Source: JAVJSF01 sp040219555 (lineage in GTDB: Bacteria > Actinomycetota > Thermoleophilia > Miltoncostaeales > Miltoncostaeaceae). Taken from it: a stretch of 64,000 bases of DNA. The stretch's first letter is position 1, and the number at the start of each line of letters is the position of its first letter. The notes below the pieces were generated by a model. The model ran no database searches. It saw only the letters and a program-made list of their open reading frames with translations, and was not told where the DNA came from. The DNA lies in assembly GCA_040219555.1 (NCBI GenBank), contig JAVJSF010000013.1, positions 62,001-126,000 of the forward strand, in the 5' to 3' direction. The position numbers and the translations under genes were made by a program. Positions 35,902-43,636 of this stretch are shown here, in pieces.

Positions 35902-36960
35902 ATGACACATGCTGCACACCCCGCCCCGGATGACCCGTCCGCGAACCTCCCGGCGGCGCTCGGATGGGAGCCGCGCCTCGACGCACTCCTGGCCGAGGTC
36001 GATCCGTCCGCCGTGCCCGCCCGCGTCGTGCGCGTCGACCGCGGCACCGCCCGCCTTCTGAGCGCGACGGGCTCCGCCGCCGCGCACCTGCCCGGGGCCG
36101 CCGTTGGCGACCACGTCGCCCTCGCGCCGGACGGCGGCGCGCACCTGCTGCCACGGCGTGGTGCCATCGCGCGCCGGGCCGCGGGCTCCGGCGACTCGGC
36201 GCAGGTGCTGGCGGCCAACGTCGATCGGGTGCTGGTGGTGCACGGCGCGGACCGGCCGCTCCATCCGCGCCGCATCCACCGCTCGCTGGCGCTTGCCTGG
36301 GAGGGCGGGGCCGAGCCGGTCGTCGTCGTGACCAAGAGCGATCTGGACCCCGATGGCGACGTCCTGGCGGAGCTCACGGGGGCGGCGCCGGGCACGTCCG
36401 TCCACGCCGTCGGGGCCCGGACCGGAGAGGGGCTCGCAACCGTCGCCGGCTGGGCTTTCCCGGACCGGACCCTCTGCCTGGTCGGCGAGTCCGGGGCGGG
36501 CAAGTCGACCCTCATCAACGCGCTCCTGGGCTGTGCCGGGCCGGCCGCGGCCACGGCGCCGGTCCGAGGCGGAGACAACAAGGGGCGCCACACCACGACC
36601 GCACGCCATCTGCTGCCGCTGCCGGGCGGCGGGTGCATCATCGACACGCCCGGGATACGGGAGCTCGGGCTCTGGGGGGATGGTCGCGGCGTGGCGATGG
36701 CGTTCGCCGACATCACCGCGCTCGCCGCCGAGTGCCGCTTCTCCGACTGCCGCCACGCCGGCGAGCCGGGATGCGCGGTGGCGGCGGCGGTGCAGCGCGG
36801 TGACCTCGATCCCTCGCGCGTGGACAGCCACGCGCGCCTGGTGGCCGAGGAGGAGGCCCTCGAGCGTCGTCGCGTCCCGCACCAGGAGCGTGCGCACGGC
36901 CGGCGACGGTCGCGCATGGTCCGCGAGGTCGTCCGGTCCAAGGGGCGCCGCCCCAGGTGA
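35902..36960 (+). CDS. rsgA: Ribosome small-subunit maturation GTPase RsgA
   Basis: RsgA is a circularly permuted GTPase that checks 30S assembly. The 352-residue protein has an OB-fold N-terminal part (RVVRVDRGTARLLSA), the G4 motif TKSD before the G1 motif GESGAGKSTLINALL (the permuted order), G3 as DTPGIREL, and the zinc-knuckle CRFSDCRHAGEPGC. The ATG at 35902 has GGAG eight bases upstream; an in-frame upstream extension to 35722 has shadow-like composition and is rejected. Confidence 0.95.
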   Translation: MTHAAHPAPDDPSANLPAALGWEPRLDALLAEVDPSAVPARVVRVDRGTARLLSATGSAAAHLPGAAVGDHVALAPDGGAHLLPRRGAIARRAAGSGDSAQVLAANVDRVLVVHGADRPLHPRRIHRSLALAWEGGAEPVVVVTKSDLDPDGDVLAELTGAAPGTSVHAVGARTGEGLATVAGWAFPDRTLCLVGESGAGKSTLINALLGCAGPAAATAPVRGGDNKGRHTTTARHLLPLPGGGCIIDTPGIRELGLWGDGRGVAMAFADITALAAECRFSDCRHAGEPGCAVAAAVQRGDLDPSRVDSHARLVAEEEALERRRVPHQERAHGRRRSRMVREVVRSKGRRPR

Positions 36961-36999
36961 GCTGGCGCCGCGTGGGCCGGCGGGAAGCGGTCCTGCGGC

Positions 37000-38067
37000 C
37001 TAGATCAGCGTCAGCTGGGACTGCCCCCGCCCGCCGGCGCCGGCGGGCGGGCGGCGCCGCGAGCCGAAGCGCGCCTCCTCGTAGTCCTCGTGCTCGGGGC
37101 CGGGGCCGCCGTGGCGCGCCACCGACTCGCGCACGCGCCGGACCATGTCCCGCGCCAGGCCGGCCGGCGCGTTCCCTCGCACGTACTCGCCCGCCAGCCG
37201 CGTCGCGTGCTCGGGGTGGGTGCGCCCCAGGCGCTCCAGGTAGTGCTCGCGCACGCCGTCGCGCAGGTGGAGCATGATCGGGGTGATCGACACCGCGCCG
37301 GCGTCCACCGCCGCGCGCACCACCTCATCCAGGCGCCTTCGGTCGTCGGAGAGGCCCGGGATCACCGGCGCCAGCATCACGCCGCACGGCACGCCGGCCG
37401 CGTTGAGCGCGGCAACGGCCTCCATGCGCCGGCGCGGGTCCGGGGCGTGGGGCTCGGTGGCCCGCCACACCTCCCGGTCCAGCGTCCCGATCGAGAGCGC
37501 GGCGTGCACCGTGGTGCGCCGCGCGGCGGCGGCCAGCAGGTCGATGTCGCGGGTGATCAGGGTCGACTTGGTCAGGATCGAGAACGGGTTGCCGGCGTCG
37601 GCCAGCGCGTCCACGATGCCGCGCGTGAGCCGGTAGCGGCCCTCCACCGGCTGGTAGGGGTCGGTGTTGGTGCCCATCGCGATTGGCTCGCGGGCACGTC
37701 CGGGCGCCGCCAACTCGGCACGGGCGAGGTCGACCGCGTTCACCTTCACCACCAGGCGCCGGTCGAAGTCCTCGCCGGTGTCGAGGCCCAGATAGGCGTG
37801 GGTGGGGCGGGCGAAGCAGTAGGCGCAGGCGTGGCTGCATCCGCGATAGGCGTTGATGGTCCAGCGGAAGGGCATGCGCGAGCCGTCGGGCACCCGGTTC
37901 AGGAGCGTGCGCGCCCGGACGTGGTAGAGCTCGAGCCCGGCCAACTCGCCCGTCCCGGCCACCGGCGCGGGACCTGCGATCAGCCGTCCCTGGGCGGCGT
38001 CCTCGTCGGCCAGGGGCCACCGCAGCGCCGGCCGGCCCGCGGGATCACTCCCCCGCGTCACCGGCAC
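37000..38067 (-). CDS. Rv2578c-family radical SAM protein
   Basis: The 355-residue protein has a radical SAM cluster motif CSHACAYC near residue 76, preceded by PFRWTINAYRG and followed by GTNTDPYQPVEG and SILTKSTLI, the pattern of the spore photoproduct lyase-related Rv2578c family. The reaction is unknown; a DNA-damage link is suggested because the mycobacterial homologue is, as I recall, in the LexA regulon. It starts with GTG inside the end of the small upstream gene (23-base overlap), and the pair sits behind a LexA-type box. Confidence 0.88.
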   Translation of the reverse strand: MPVTRGSDPAGRPALRWPLADEDAAQGRLIAGPAPVAGTGELAGLELYHVRARTLLNRVPDGSRMPFRWTINAYRGCSHACAYCFARPTHAYLGLDTGEDFDRRLVVKVNAVDLARAELAAPGRAREPIAMGTNTDPYQPVEGRYRLTRGIVDALADAGNPFSILTKSTLITRDIDLLAAAARRTTVHAALSIGTLDREVWRATEPHAPDPRRRMEAVAALNAAGVPCGVMLAPVIPGLSDDRRRLDEVVRAAVDAGAVSITPIMLHLRDGVREHYLERLGRTHPEHATRLAGEYVRGNAPAGLARDMVRRVRESVARHGGPGPEHEDYEEARFGSRRRPPAGAGGRGQSQLTLI

Positions 38068-38305
38068 CGGTGCGCAGGGCCCGTCGCACGATGCGGCGGG
38101 TGGCGGGCGACGGGCTCTCTGCCAGCCACCTGCGGCACGTGGCCGTCACGAGGACCGGTTGGCGCCGGGCCAGCCGGCGCAGGTCGTCGCCGACCCGGTT
38201 CTGCACCCGCGGGCTGGGGTGCGCGCGGAAGGACTCCAGGGCGGCCAGGCCGGCGTCCGGGCGGGACGCTCGGGGGAGGGGCAGGGGGAGGCTCGGTGCG
38301 GTCAT
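38045..38305 (-). pseudogene. AlkD-like DNA alkylation repair fragment
   Basis: The frame of about 86 residues matches only the C-terminal HEAT-like part of DNA alkylation repair proteins: SFRAHPSPRVQNRVGDDL, then LARRQPVLVTATCRRWLAES and RRIVRRALRT, where AlkD-type proteins read like RSVANNLNDI...ARRWL...RHALRTL. A full AlkD has over 200 residues, so this is a truncated or specialised remnant. The ATG at 38305 is preferred over 38326 because the latter would overlap the LexA-type box. It is the first gene of the unit with the radical SAM gene. Confidence 0.55.
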
Positions 38306-38319
38306 GCGGGTGACCATAG

Positions 38320-38333
38320 CGAACATGTGTTCG
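38320..38333. promoter_or_regulatory. LexA (SOS) box
   Basis: The 14-mer CGAACATGTGTTCG contains GAAC-N4-GTTC, the LexA operator of Gram-positive bacteria. It lies 15 bases upstream of the ATG at 38305 on the minus strand and about 100 bases upstream of the divergent gene, where it would block transcription of the minus-strand repair unit. Predicted from sequence only. Confidence 0.75.
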
Positions 38334-38341
38334 TGTGAGAA

Positions 38342-38364
38342 GCAACACGCGTTGCGCGTGCAAC
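38342..38364. promoter_or_regulatory. Array of three alternating half-sites (GCAAC / GTTGC / GCAAC)
   Basis: GCAAC at 38342, GTTGC at 38351 and GCAAC at 38360 are each separated by four bases (ACGC, GCGT), giving two overlapping perfect inverted repeats with a nine-base period. The array lies eight bases from the LexA-type box, in the divergent promoter region, and looks like a site for a second dimeric regulator. Confidence 0.45.
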
Positions 38365-38436
38365 GGCGCCGGCAGGATCGGCACTGCGCGCGTGCAAGAG
38401 GCTCGGCACGACAACGACCACGAGAGAGGACCCGTC

Positions 38437-39135
38437 GTGAGCAGCCGCATCCGCGTGCCCGAGCGCGAGAGCGACTTCAGCTGGGAGGAGCCCTACCGCA
38501 GCGGCGGCGGGGGCGGCGGTCGCAGCAGCGGCGGCGGCGGTCGCCGGCGGCGTCCCCCGTCCCGGCGCGGTCGCGGCGCGGGCCCCCGGCAGGTTGCTCT
38601 CCCACTGCTGGGCGTCGCCCTGGTCGTGGGACTCCTCATCGGCTTCCTCGCCGGCGGGAGCGGGGGGACGACCACCGTCACCGAGACCGCCACCGTCACC
38701 ACCGAGGCGGCCGAGCAGGCCCCGACCGCCGCAGGCCCCGGCTCGCGCGCCACCATCGCCCTCACCGTCCTGAACGGCTCCGGCGAGAACGGTCTGGCCG
38801 CCAGCACCGCCGAGCGCCTGACGGGTCTCGGCTACCGCAACGTGACCGAGGGCAACGCCCCCAGCCAGGTCACCGCCGACCGGGTCCTCTACCGGCCGGG
38901 GTCCGAGCCCCTGGCACTCCAGGTGGCCGCCGACCTCGACGCCGGCGCTCCGCTTCCGCTGGCGGACGCCACCGGCATCGCCGAGGCGGCTCCGGACGCC
39001 GACGTGGTTGCCGTCATGGGTCCCAGCGCGGGCGGCGACACCGGCCAGGACACCGCCGAGGCCCCCGCGCTCCCCGATGAGCCGGCCGGCGACGGGGACG
39101 TGGACGGCGTCGGCTCGGGCGAGGCCGGCCCCTGA
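38437..39135 (+). CDS. LytR_C-domain membrane protein
   Basis: The 232-residue protein has a Gly/Arg-rich cytoplasmic N-terminus, a single membrane segment (about 50-73), a Thr-rich linker and an extracytoplasmic LytR_C domain (about 108-195; IALTVLNGSGENGLAASTAERL, then GYRNVTEGNA and RVLYRPG). In actinobacteria such domains are found C-terminal to LytR-CpsA-Psr ligases or alone near the cell wall. GTG 38437 with GAGAGGA upstream is preferred to earlier in-frame starts. The stop codon abuts the stop of the convergent TusA-like gene (TGATCA). Confidence 0.82.
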   Translation: MSSRIRVPERESDFSWEEPYRSGGGGGGRSSGGGGRRRRPPSRRGRGAGPRQVALPLLGVALVVGLLIGFLAGGSGGTTTVTETATVTTEAAEQAPTAAGPGSRATIALTVLNGSGENGLAASTAERLTGLGYRNVTEGNAPSQVTADRVLYRPGSEPLALQVAADLDAGAPLPLADATGIAEAAPDADVVAVMGPSAGGDTGQDTAEAPALPDEPAGDGDVDGVGSGEAGP

Positions 39136-39408
39136 TCAGGTCGTGAGACGTACGCGGGCCGCGAACTCGTCGCGCCCGCGTGCCTCGACCTCGCGCAGCC
39201 ACACCAGTTCGTGGCCCGTCCGGTGACACCACGCCGGCAGGTCGACGCGGATCAACGGGTCGGTGGCCAGCAGGTCCAGCACCGCCCCCGCGCGCAGCCC
39301 GCGGGCTGCGCGGTCGAGGAGGCGGATGGGCACCGGGCACCAGGTGCCGAGCGCGTCCACGACGCGGCTGGGAGCGGCAGGGCCCGTGGGCTCGCCGGCT
39401 CCGCTCAC
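39136..39408 (-). CDS. TusA-like sulfur-carrier protein
   Basis: The 90-residue protein has the TusA/SirA signature: DALGTWCPVPIRLLDRA with the sulfur-accepting Cys in CPVP, followed by a beta strand LDLLATDPLIRVDLPAWC, matching the order of the family. TusA proteins relay persulfide sulfur from a cysteine desulfurase to acceptors such as tRNA thiolation or molybdenum-cofactor enzymes. The GTG start overlaps the stop of the desulfurase-like gene (GTGA), so the two are made together. Confidence 0.85.
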   Translation of the reverse strand: MSGAGEPTGPAAPSRVVDALGTWCPVPIRLLDRAARGLRAGAVLDLLATDPLIRVDLPAWCHRTGHELVWLREVEARGRDEFAARVRLTT

Positions 39409-40574
39409 GCGCCCGCGAGCGGGCTGATGGCCCGCAGGCGGGCCAGTTCTTCGCCGAAGGCGCGCACGGCCGCCTCGGCCTCGGCATCGGTGGTGGCGGG
39501 CCCGGCCGACAGCAGCACCGCGCTGTGACTCCACGGCGGCTCCAGCCCGATGGCCTCCAGCGTGGGCGCGGCTTTGCCGCCGGCGGTGGTGCAGGCCGAG
39601 CCGGGCGAGCAGGCCACCCCGCGCGCAGCCAGGGCCAGGCACAGGCTCTCGCCCTCCACATCGCCCACCGACACCTGGACGCTGCCCGGCAGTCGTCCGC
39701 CGCGCGGCCCGTTCAGGCGCACCCCCGGGAGGGCGAGGAGGCCGGTAATCAGCCGCTCGCCGGCCTCCGTCATGCGGGCGGCGCGCTCCTCCCGCTCCTC
39801 GGCCGCCCAGCGGGCGGCCCACCCCAGCGCCACGATGCCGGGAAGGCACTCCGGGCCGGCGCGCTTGCCCATCTCCTGCAGGCCGCCCTCCATCTGCGGG
39901 TGCAGGCGTGCGCCCTCGCGCACCACCAGGGCGCCGGTCCACGGGGGCGCGCCCAGGCTGCGCCCGTCGACGGTCAGCGCATCGATCCCCAGCGCCCCCA
40001 TCTCCAGCGGCAGGACCCCCGCGCTCTCGCCGGCATCGATGTGGATGCGCACCTGCGGGCCGGCCGACCGCGCGGCGGCGACCAGGACCGGCAGGTCCTG
40101 CACGGTGCCGATGTCGCCCTGGGCGTGGTGCAGCGACAGGACGGCCCCGCCGCCCTCCAGCGCGCCCGCCACCGCGCCGGCGTCGAGTCGCCCCTCCTGG
40201 TCGACGCCGACCGACCGGACCATCACGCCCGCCGCCTCCAGCGTGCGCGCACAGGCCAGTACCGCCGGGTGCTCCACGGCCGACACCACCAGCCCGGGCG
40301 CGCCGTCCGTCGCGGGGTTGCCGGCCACCAGGCCCTTCACGGCCAGGTTGCGCGCCTCGGTGGCGCCGGCGGTGAAGATGACCCACGCCGGGTCGGCGCC
40401 GACCAGCGCCGCCACCCGCTCCCGGGCCTCCTCGAGGGCCTCCGCGGGCGCCAGCGCCGCGTCGTGCAGCGCGTCCGGATTGGCCCACATCGCGCGGGCG
40501 GCACCCGCCATCGCATCGAGAAGGCGGTCCTGGGGCGGCCACGCCGCGGCGTGATCCAGGTAGACCTGCGCCAC
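39405..40574 (-). CDS. Cysteine desulfurase homologue lacking the PLP lysine
   Basis: The 389-residue protein aligns along its length with NifS/IscS: YLDHAAAWPP, FTAGATEARNLAVKG, His102 in VEHPAVL (IscS His104), Asp180 in HIDAGES and a catalytic-loop Cys328 in SPGSACTTAGG. But the lysine that forms the Schiff base, normally in SGHKxxGPKG, is missing: the sequence here is DGRSLGAPPW, with Ser at 206 and Arg at 205. Gln183 is Glu. Normal PLP chemistry should therefore be impossible or very weak. It may be a sulfur-binding scaffold for the TusA-like partner encoded next. Confidence 0.85.
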   Translation of the reverse strand: MAQVYLDHAAAWPPQDRLLDAMAGAARAMWANPDALHDAALAPAEALEEARERVAALVGADPAWVIFTAGATEARNLAVKGLVAGNPATDGAPGLVVSAVEHPAVLACARTLEAAGVMVRSVGVDQEGRLDAGAVAGALEGGGAVLSLHHAQGDIGTVQDLPVLVAAARSAGPQVRIHIDAGESAGVLPLEMGALGIDALTVDGRSLGAPPWTGALVVREGARLHPQMEGGLQEMGKRAGPECLPGIVALGWAARWAAEEREERAARMTEAGERLITGLLALPGVRLNGPRGGRLPGSVQVSVGDVEGESLCLALAARGVACSPGSACTTAGGKAAPTLEAIGLEPPWSHSAVLLSAGPATTDAEAEAAVRAFGEELARLRAISPLAGA

Positions 40575-40578
40575 GCCT

Positions 40579-41325
40579 TCAGCGCCCCTCGGCCAGGCGG
40601 TGCGCCAGGCCTGTGGGGAGATCGGCCTGGAGGATGGCGTTCTGGGCCGCGGCGACGTCGTACGGCGTCCGTCGGAAGTGGATGGTGCGCTCGTCCGAGT
40701 CGTAGATCGCCCAGGCCGCGCGCGCGTCGCCGTCGCGGGGCTGGCCGACCGAGCCGGGGTTCACCAGCCAGCGACCCACATCGAGCGCGATCGGCGCGTC
40801 GATGGGCGCCCCCCGGCGGTCCATCGCGCCGTCGGGGGTCAGGCGCCAGGCGCACGGGACGTGGGTGTGGCCCACCAGCGTGAGCCCCACCCGGCGGTCC
40901 TCCAGCGCCGCACGGGCGCCTCCCACCTCGGTGATGTACTCCCAGACGGGGTCGCGGGGGCTGCCGTGGAACATCGGGACCTCGTGGTCCAGGTCCACCG
41001 CCTCCAGGCGCTCCAGGCGTCCGCGCCCGGGCTGCCCCAGCGTGGAGCGCGTCCACTCGATGGCGGCGCGTGCGGCGGGCGTGAAGGAGGCGATGCTGAC
41101 CCGGCCCGAGACGCCGAGGTCGTGGTTGCCCGCGATGCAGCGCTCGGCCTCGGACAGGGCCAGGCGCATGCAGTGCGCGGGGTCGGCGCCGTAGCCCACC
41201 ACGTCGCCGACGCACCACCAGGTGCGCGCCCCGGCCTGGCGGGCGGCCTGGAGAACGGCGTCGAGCGCCTGGCGGTTGCCGTGGATGTCACTGAGGATGG
41301 CGATGCGGGGCGTGGTGACCTCGAT
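40579..41325 (-). CDS. Calcineurin-like metallophosphoesterase
   Basis: The product of about 248 residues has the metallophosphoesterase metal-site motifs in order: RIAILSDIHGNRQALDAVL, VGDVVGYGADP, IAGNHDLG, and VGHTHVP, then NPGSVGQPRDGD. This is the YfcE/ApaH-like diesterase form. No ATG, GTG or TTG occurs in frame close to the conserved start; ATC at 41325 or GTC at 41319 are the nearest candidates, so the boundary is uncertain. It is the first gene of the unit with the desulfurase-like and TusA-like genes, four bases upstream. Confidence 0.85.
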   Translation of the reverse strand: MEVTTPRIAILSDIHGNRQALDAVLQAARQAGARTWWCVGDVVGYGADPAHCMRLALSEAERCIAGNHDLGVSGRVSIASFTPAARAAIEWTRSTLGQPGRGRLERLEAVDLDHEVPMFHGSPRDPVWEYITEVGGARAALEDRRVGLTLVGHTHVPCAWRLTPDGAMDRRGAPIDAPIALDVGRWLVNPGSVGQPRDGDARAAWAIYDSDERTIHFRRTPYDVAAAQNAILQADLPTGLAHRLAEGR

Positions 41326-41339
41326 CCCGGGGGTGTCCC

Positions 41340-41349
41340 TAGCATTGTG
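41340..41349. promoter_or_regulatory. Overlapping divergent -10 elements
   Basis: TAGCAT on the plus strand (41340-41345) stands six bases before the M48 protease GTG, in leaderless spacing. CACAAT on the minus strand (41349-41344) overlaps it and could serve the metallophosphoesterase gene, so the two promoters may exclude each other. Confidence 0.4.
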
Positions 41350-41351
41350 CC

Positions 41352-42629
41352 GTGAGCGGCGGACCCCAGACCCGGCGGTGGCCCTCCCACCGCGTGGCGG
41401 CCGTCGGCGGGTTGCTGCTGCTGCTGGTCGTACTGGCGCTGCTGCGGGCGTTCGCGTGGCCCGAGGGGGCGCCTGCGGCGCCCGTCGATCCGGCGCGCTG
41501 GTTCGACATGGACGCGGCCGCGGCAGATCGCCCGTTCCGGCGTGGCCTGTGGGCGCTGGCGGTGGCCGGGGCCCTGATCGTGCCGGCCGTGGCGGTGGCG
41601 GCGGCCGCCACCGGCGGCCGCTGGCGGCCCGCGGTGGTGCGGCTGGCGCGGGCCCGCCCGTGGCGGGCGGGCCTGATCGCCGGCGCCGGCCTGGGCGCCG
41701 CGATGGAGGTCGCCCTCCTGGCCGTGGGGGGCGCGCGCTTCGCATGGGGACGCCGCCACGGGGTGATCGTGCAGCCCGCCATGGAATGGCTGGCCGACCG
41801 GGCGCTGGCCGCCGCGATCACCCTGGTGCTGTTCGCCGCGCTGGGCGCCGGGCTGGCCGTTCTGCTCGCCCGCCTGCCACGGGCCTGGCCCGCCGTACTG
41901 GCCGCCGCGCTGGCCGCGCTGGCCGTGCTGCTCGTGGCCCTCACCCCGCTGCTCATCACCCCGCTGTTCGAGCGCACGACCCCGCTGGACGACGCCTCCC
42001 TGCGCGCGGACGTGCTGGCCCTGGCCGAGCGCGCCGGCGTGGAGGCGGGGCAGGTGCGCGTCAGCGACGCCTCCGCGCGCACCGTGGCGGCCAACGCCCG
42101 CGTGGCGGGTCTCGGCGACGGCCGGCGGATCGTCCTGTACGACACCCTGGTGGACGGTTTCCCGCGCGATCAGGTGCGCACCGTCGTCGCCCACGAGTTG
42201 GCCCACGTGGCCCGTGATCACATCCCGCGCGGCACCCTCTGGGCGGCGGTCCTGATGGCGCCGCTCTGCCTGTTGCTGTCCGCCGCCGTGGCCTGGCGCA
42301 CGGGGACGGCGCCGCCGGCGCGCGATGCGGAAGGGTGCGACCTGGTGGTGCGCCGCCTGGCGGTGCTGGCCGCGGCCGGCGCGGTGCTTGCCCTGGCCTC
42401 GCTGCCGCTGCAGAACGGGCTCAGCCGTGCCTTCGAGCGCGAGGCCGACCGGCTTGCGGTGACCCTCACCGCCGATCCGGCGGCGGCCATCGCCCTCCAG
42501 CGGGGTCTGGTGGAGAGCAGTCGCAACGTGCCCGACCCGCCGGGCTGGGTGGTGTGGCTGTTCGGCACCCACCCGCCGGCGGCCGAGCGGGTGGCCATCG
42601 CGCTCGACGCCGGCGCGGGGGCGTCCTGA
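41352..42629 (+). CDS. M48-family membrane metalloprotease (Ste24/HtpX type)
   Basis: The 425-residue integral membrane protein has several hydrophobic segments on each side of the zinc motif HELAH (in VVAHELAHVARDH, near residue 281) and the third ligand in FEREADRLAV, as in CAAX-protease-like M48 enzymes. It probably degrades or processes membrane proteins. A Pro-rich C-terminal segment (GTHPPAAERV) is typical of the family. The GTG start has TAGCAT six bases upstream. The stop overlaps the rlmH start (TGATG). Confidence 0.9.
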   Translation: MSGGPQTRRWPSHRVAAVGGLLLLLVVLALLRAFAWPEGAPAAPVDPARWFDMDAAAADRPFRRGLWALAVAGALIVPAVAVAAAATGGRWRPAVVRLARARPWRAGLIAGAGLGAAMEVALLAVGGARFAWGRRHGVIVQPAMEWLADRALAAAITLVLFAALGAGLAVLLARLPRAWPAVLAAALAALAVLLVALTPLLITPLFERTTPLDDASLRADVLALAERAGVEAGQVRVSDASARTVAANARVAGLGDGRRIVLYDTLVDGFPRDQVRTVVAHELAHVARDHIPRGTLWAAVLMAPLCLLLSAAVAWRTGTAPPARDAEGCDLVVRRLAVLAAAGAVLALASLPLQNGLSRAFEREADRLAVTLTADPAAAIALQRGLVESSRNVPDPPGWVVWLFGTHPPAAERVAIALDAGAGAS

Positions 42630-43114
42630 TGGGTCGTCGCGCCGGCGGCAACCCACGCCTGCAACTGGCCTGCGTGGGCGGCCTGCGCGCGCCCCTCGAC
42701 CGCGCGGGGGCCATGTTCGAGGAGCGCATCGACCGTATGGCCGGCCTGCGGGTGGACGAGGTGAAGGCCGAGCCGGTGCAGCGCGGCGAGGCCCGGGCGC
42801 GGGCGGCCGAGGGCGAGCGCCTGCGGGCGCGGCTGCTGGAGCGCGCCTGGGTGGTGGCCCTCGACCCGCTCGGCCGTCAGCCGAAGGACTCCGAGGCGTT
42901 CGCGGCGGGCCTGGGCCGGCGCATGGACGAGGGGCGCCCCGTGGCGTACGTGATCGGCGGCGCCGCCGGCCTGGACCCGGACCTCCTCGCGGCCGCCGAC
43001 GAGCGATTGGCCATCGGGACGCTCACCATGCCCCACCAACTCGCGCGCGTGGTGCTGACCGAGCAGGTCTACCGGGCGCTCTGCATCCTGGCCGGGCACC
43101 CGTATCCGCACTGA
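42629..43114 (+). CDS. rlmH: 23S rRNA (pseudouridine1915-N3)-methyltransferase RlmH
   Basis: The 161-residue SPOUT methyltransferase methylates pseudouridine 1915 in helix 69 of 23S rRNA. Its C-terminal knot is clear: AYVIGGAAGLDPDLL, LTMPHQLARVVLTEQVYRAL and the terminal GHPYPH, close to the usual GHPYHH/R ending. Start ATG overlaps the protease stop by one base; a CTG one codon earlier is less likely. Confidence 0.93.
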   Translation: MGRRAGGNPRLQLACVGGLRAPLDRAGAMFEERIDRMAGLRVDEVKAEPVQRGEARARAAEGERLRARLLERAWVVALDPLGRQPKDSEAFAAGLGRRMDEGRPVAYVIGGAAGLDPDLLAAADERLAIGTLTMPHQLARVVLTEQVYRALCILAGHPYPH

Positions 43115-43140
43115 GCCCGGCCGGCGGGACGTCCCGGTGC

Positions 43141-43146
43141 TACCGT
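43141..43146 (+). promoter_or_regulatory. -10 element of the thioredoxin gene, leaderless type
   Basis: TACCGT ends six bases before the ATG at 43153. Confidence 0.5.
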
Positions 43147-43152
43147 CGCGCC

Positions 43153-43608
43153 ATGACCACGACCGACCCCTCCACCGTGATCCGGTGCCCGAACTGCGAG
43201 ACGCTTAACCGGGTGCGCCCGGTGGCCAAGGGCACGCCGCGCTGTCGCTCGTGCAAGGAGCGCCTGCCCTGGATCGTCAACGCCACCACGGCGAGCTTCG
43301 ACGCCGAGGTGGACGCCGCGGTGCCGGTGCTGGTGGACCTGTGGGCCCCCTGGTGCGGCCCGTGCCGCCAGGTGGCCCCCATCCTGCAGCGCATGGCGCT
43401 CGACCGCGCCGGCGCCTTCAAGGTCGTCAAGGTCAACGTGGACGAGGAGCCGGAGTTGTCGGCGCGCTTCGCCGTCCAGAGCATCCCGATGATGCTGCTG
43501 TTCGTCGACGGGCGCGAGGTCGACCGCATGATCGGCGCCTCGCCGATGGAGCAGATGCGCAACTGGGTCGACTCCCGCCAGGCCGCCGCCGGGGGCGCCG
43601 CGGGGTGA
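43153..43608 (+). CDS. trxC: Thioredoxin 2 with N-terminal zinc ribbon
   Basis: The 151-residue protein has an N-terminal zinc site of two CxxC pairs (CPNC near 12-15 and CRSC near 31-34) followed by a thioredoxin fold with the active site WCGPC and the cis-proline in QSIPMM. The zinc ribbon plus thioredoxin layout is that of thioredoxin 2. It reduces cytoplasmic disulfides. The ATG has TACCGT six bases upstream and no ribosome binding site. Confidence 0.95.
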   Translation: MTTTDPSTVIRCPNCETLNRVRPVAKGTPRCRSCKERLPWIVNATTASFDAEVDAAVPVLVDLWAPWCGPCRQVAPILQRMALDRAGAFKVVKVNVDEEPELSARFAVQSIPMMLLFVDGREVDRMIGASPMEQMRNWVDSRQAAAGGAAG

Positions 43609-43624
43609 GGTCCGGGCCCCGGGC

Positions 43625-43630
43625 TACCCT
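43625..43630 (+). promoter_or_regulatory. -10 element of the nuclease-helicase gene, leaderless type
   Basis: TACCCT ends six bases before the ATG at 43637. Confidence 0.5.
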
Positions 43631-43636
43631 CGGGCC

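Noticed and set aside
39131..39140. CCTGATCAGG palindrome as a regulatory site
   Set aside because: It consists of the abutting stop codons of two convergent genes (TGA/TCA); a regulatory role is not needed to explain it.
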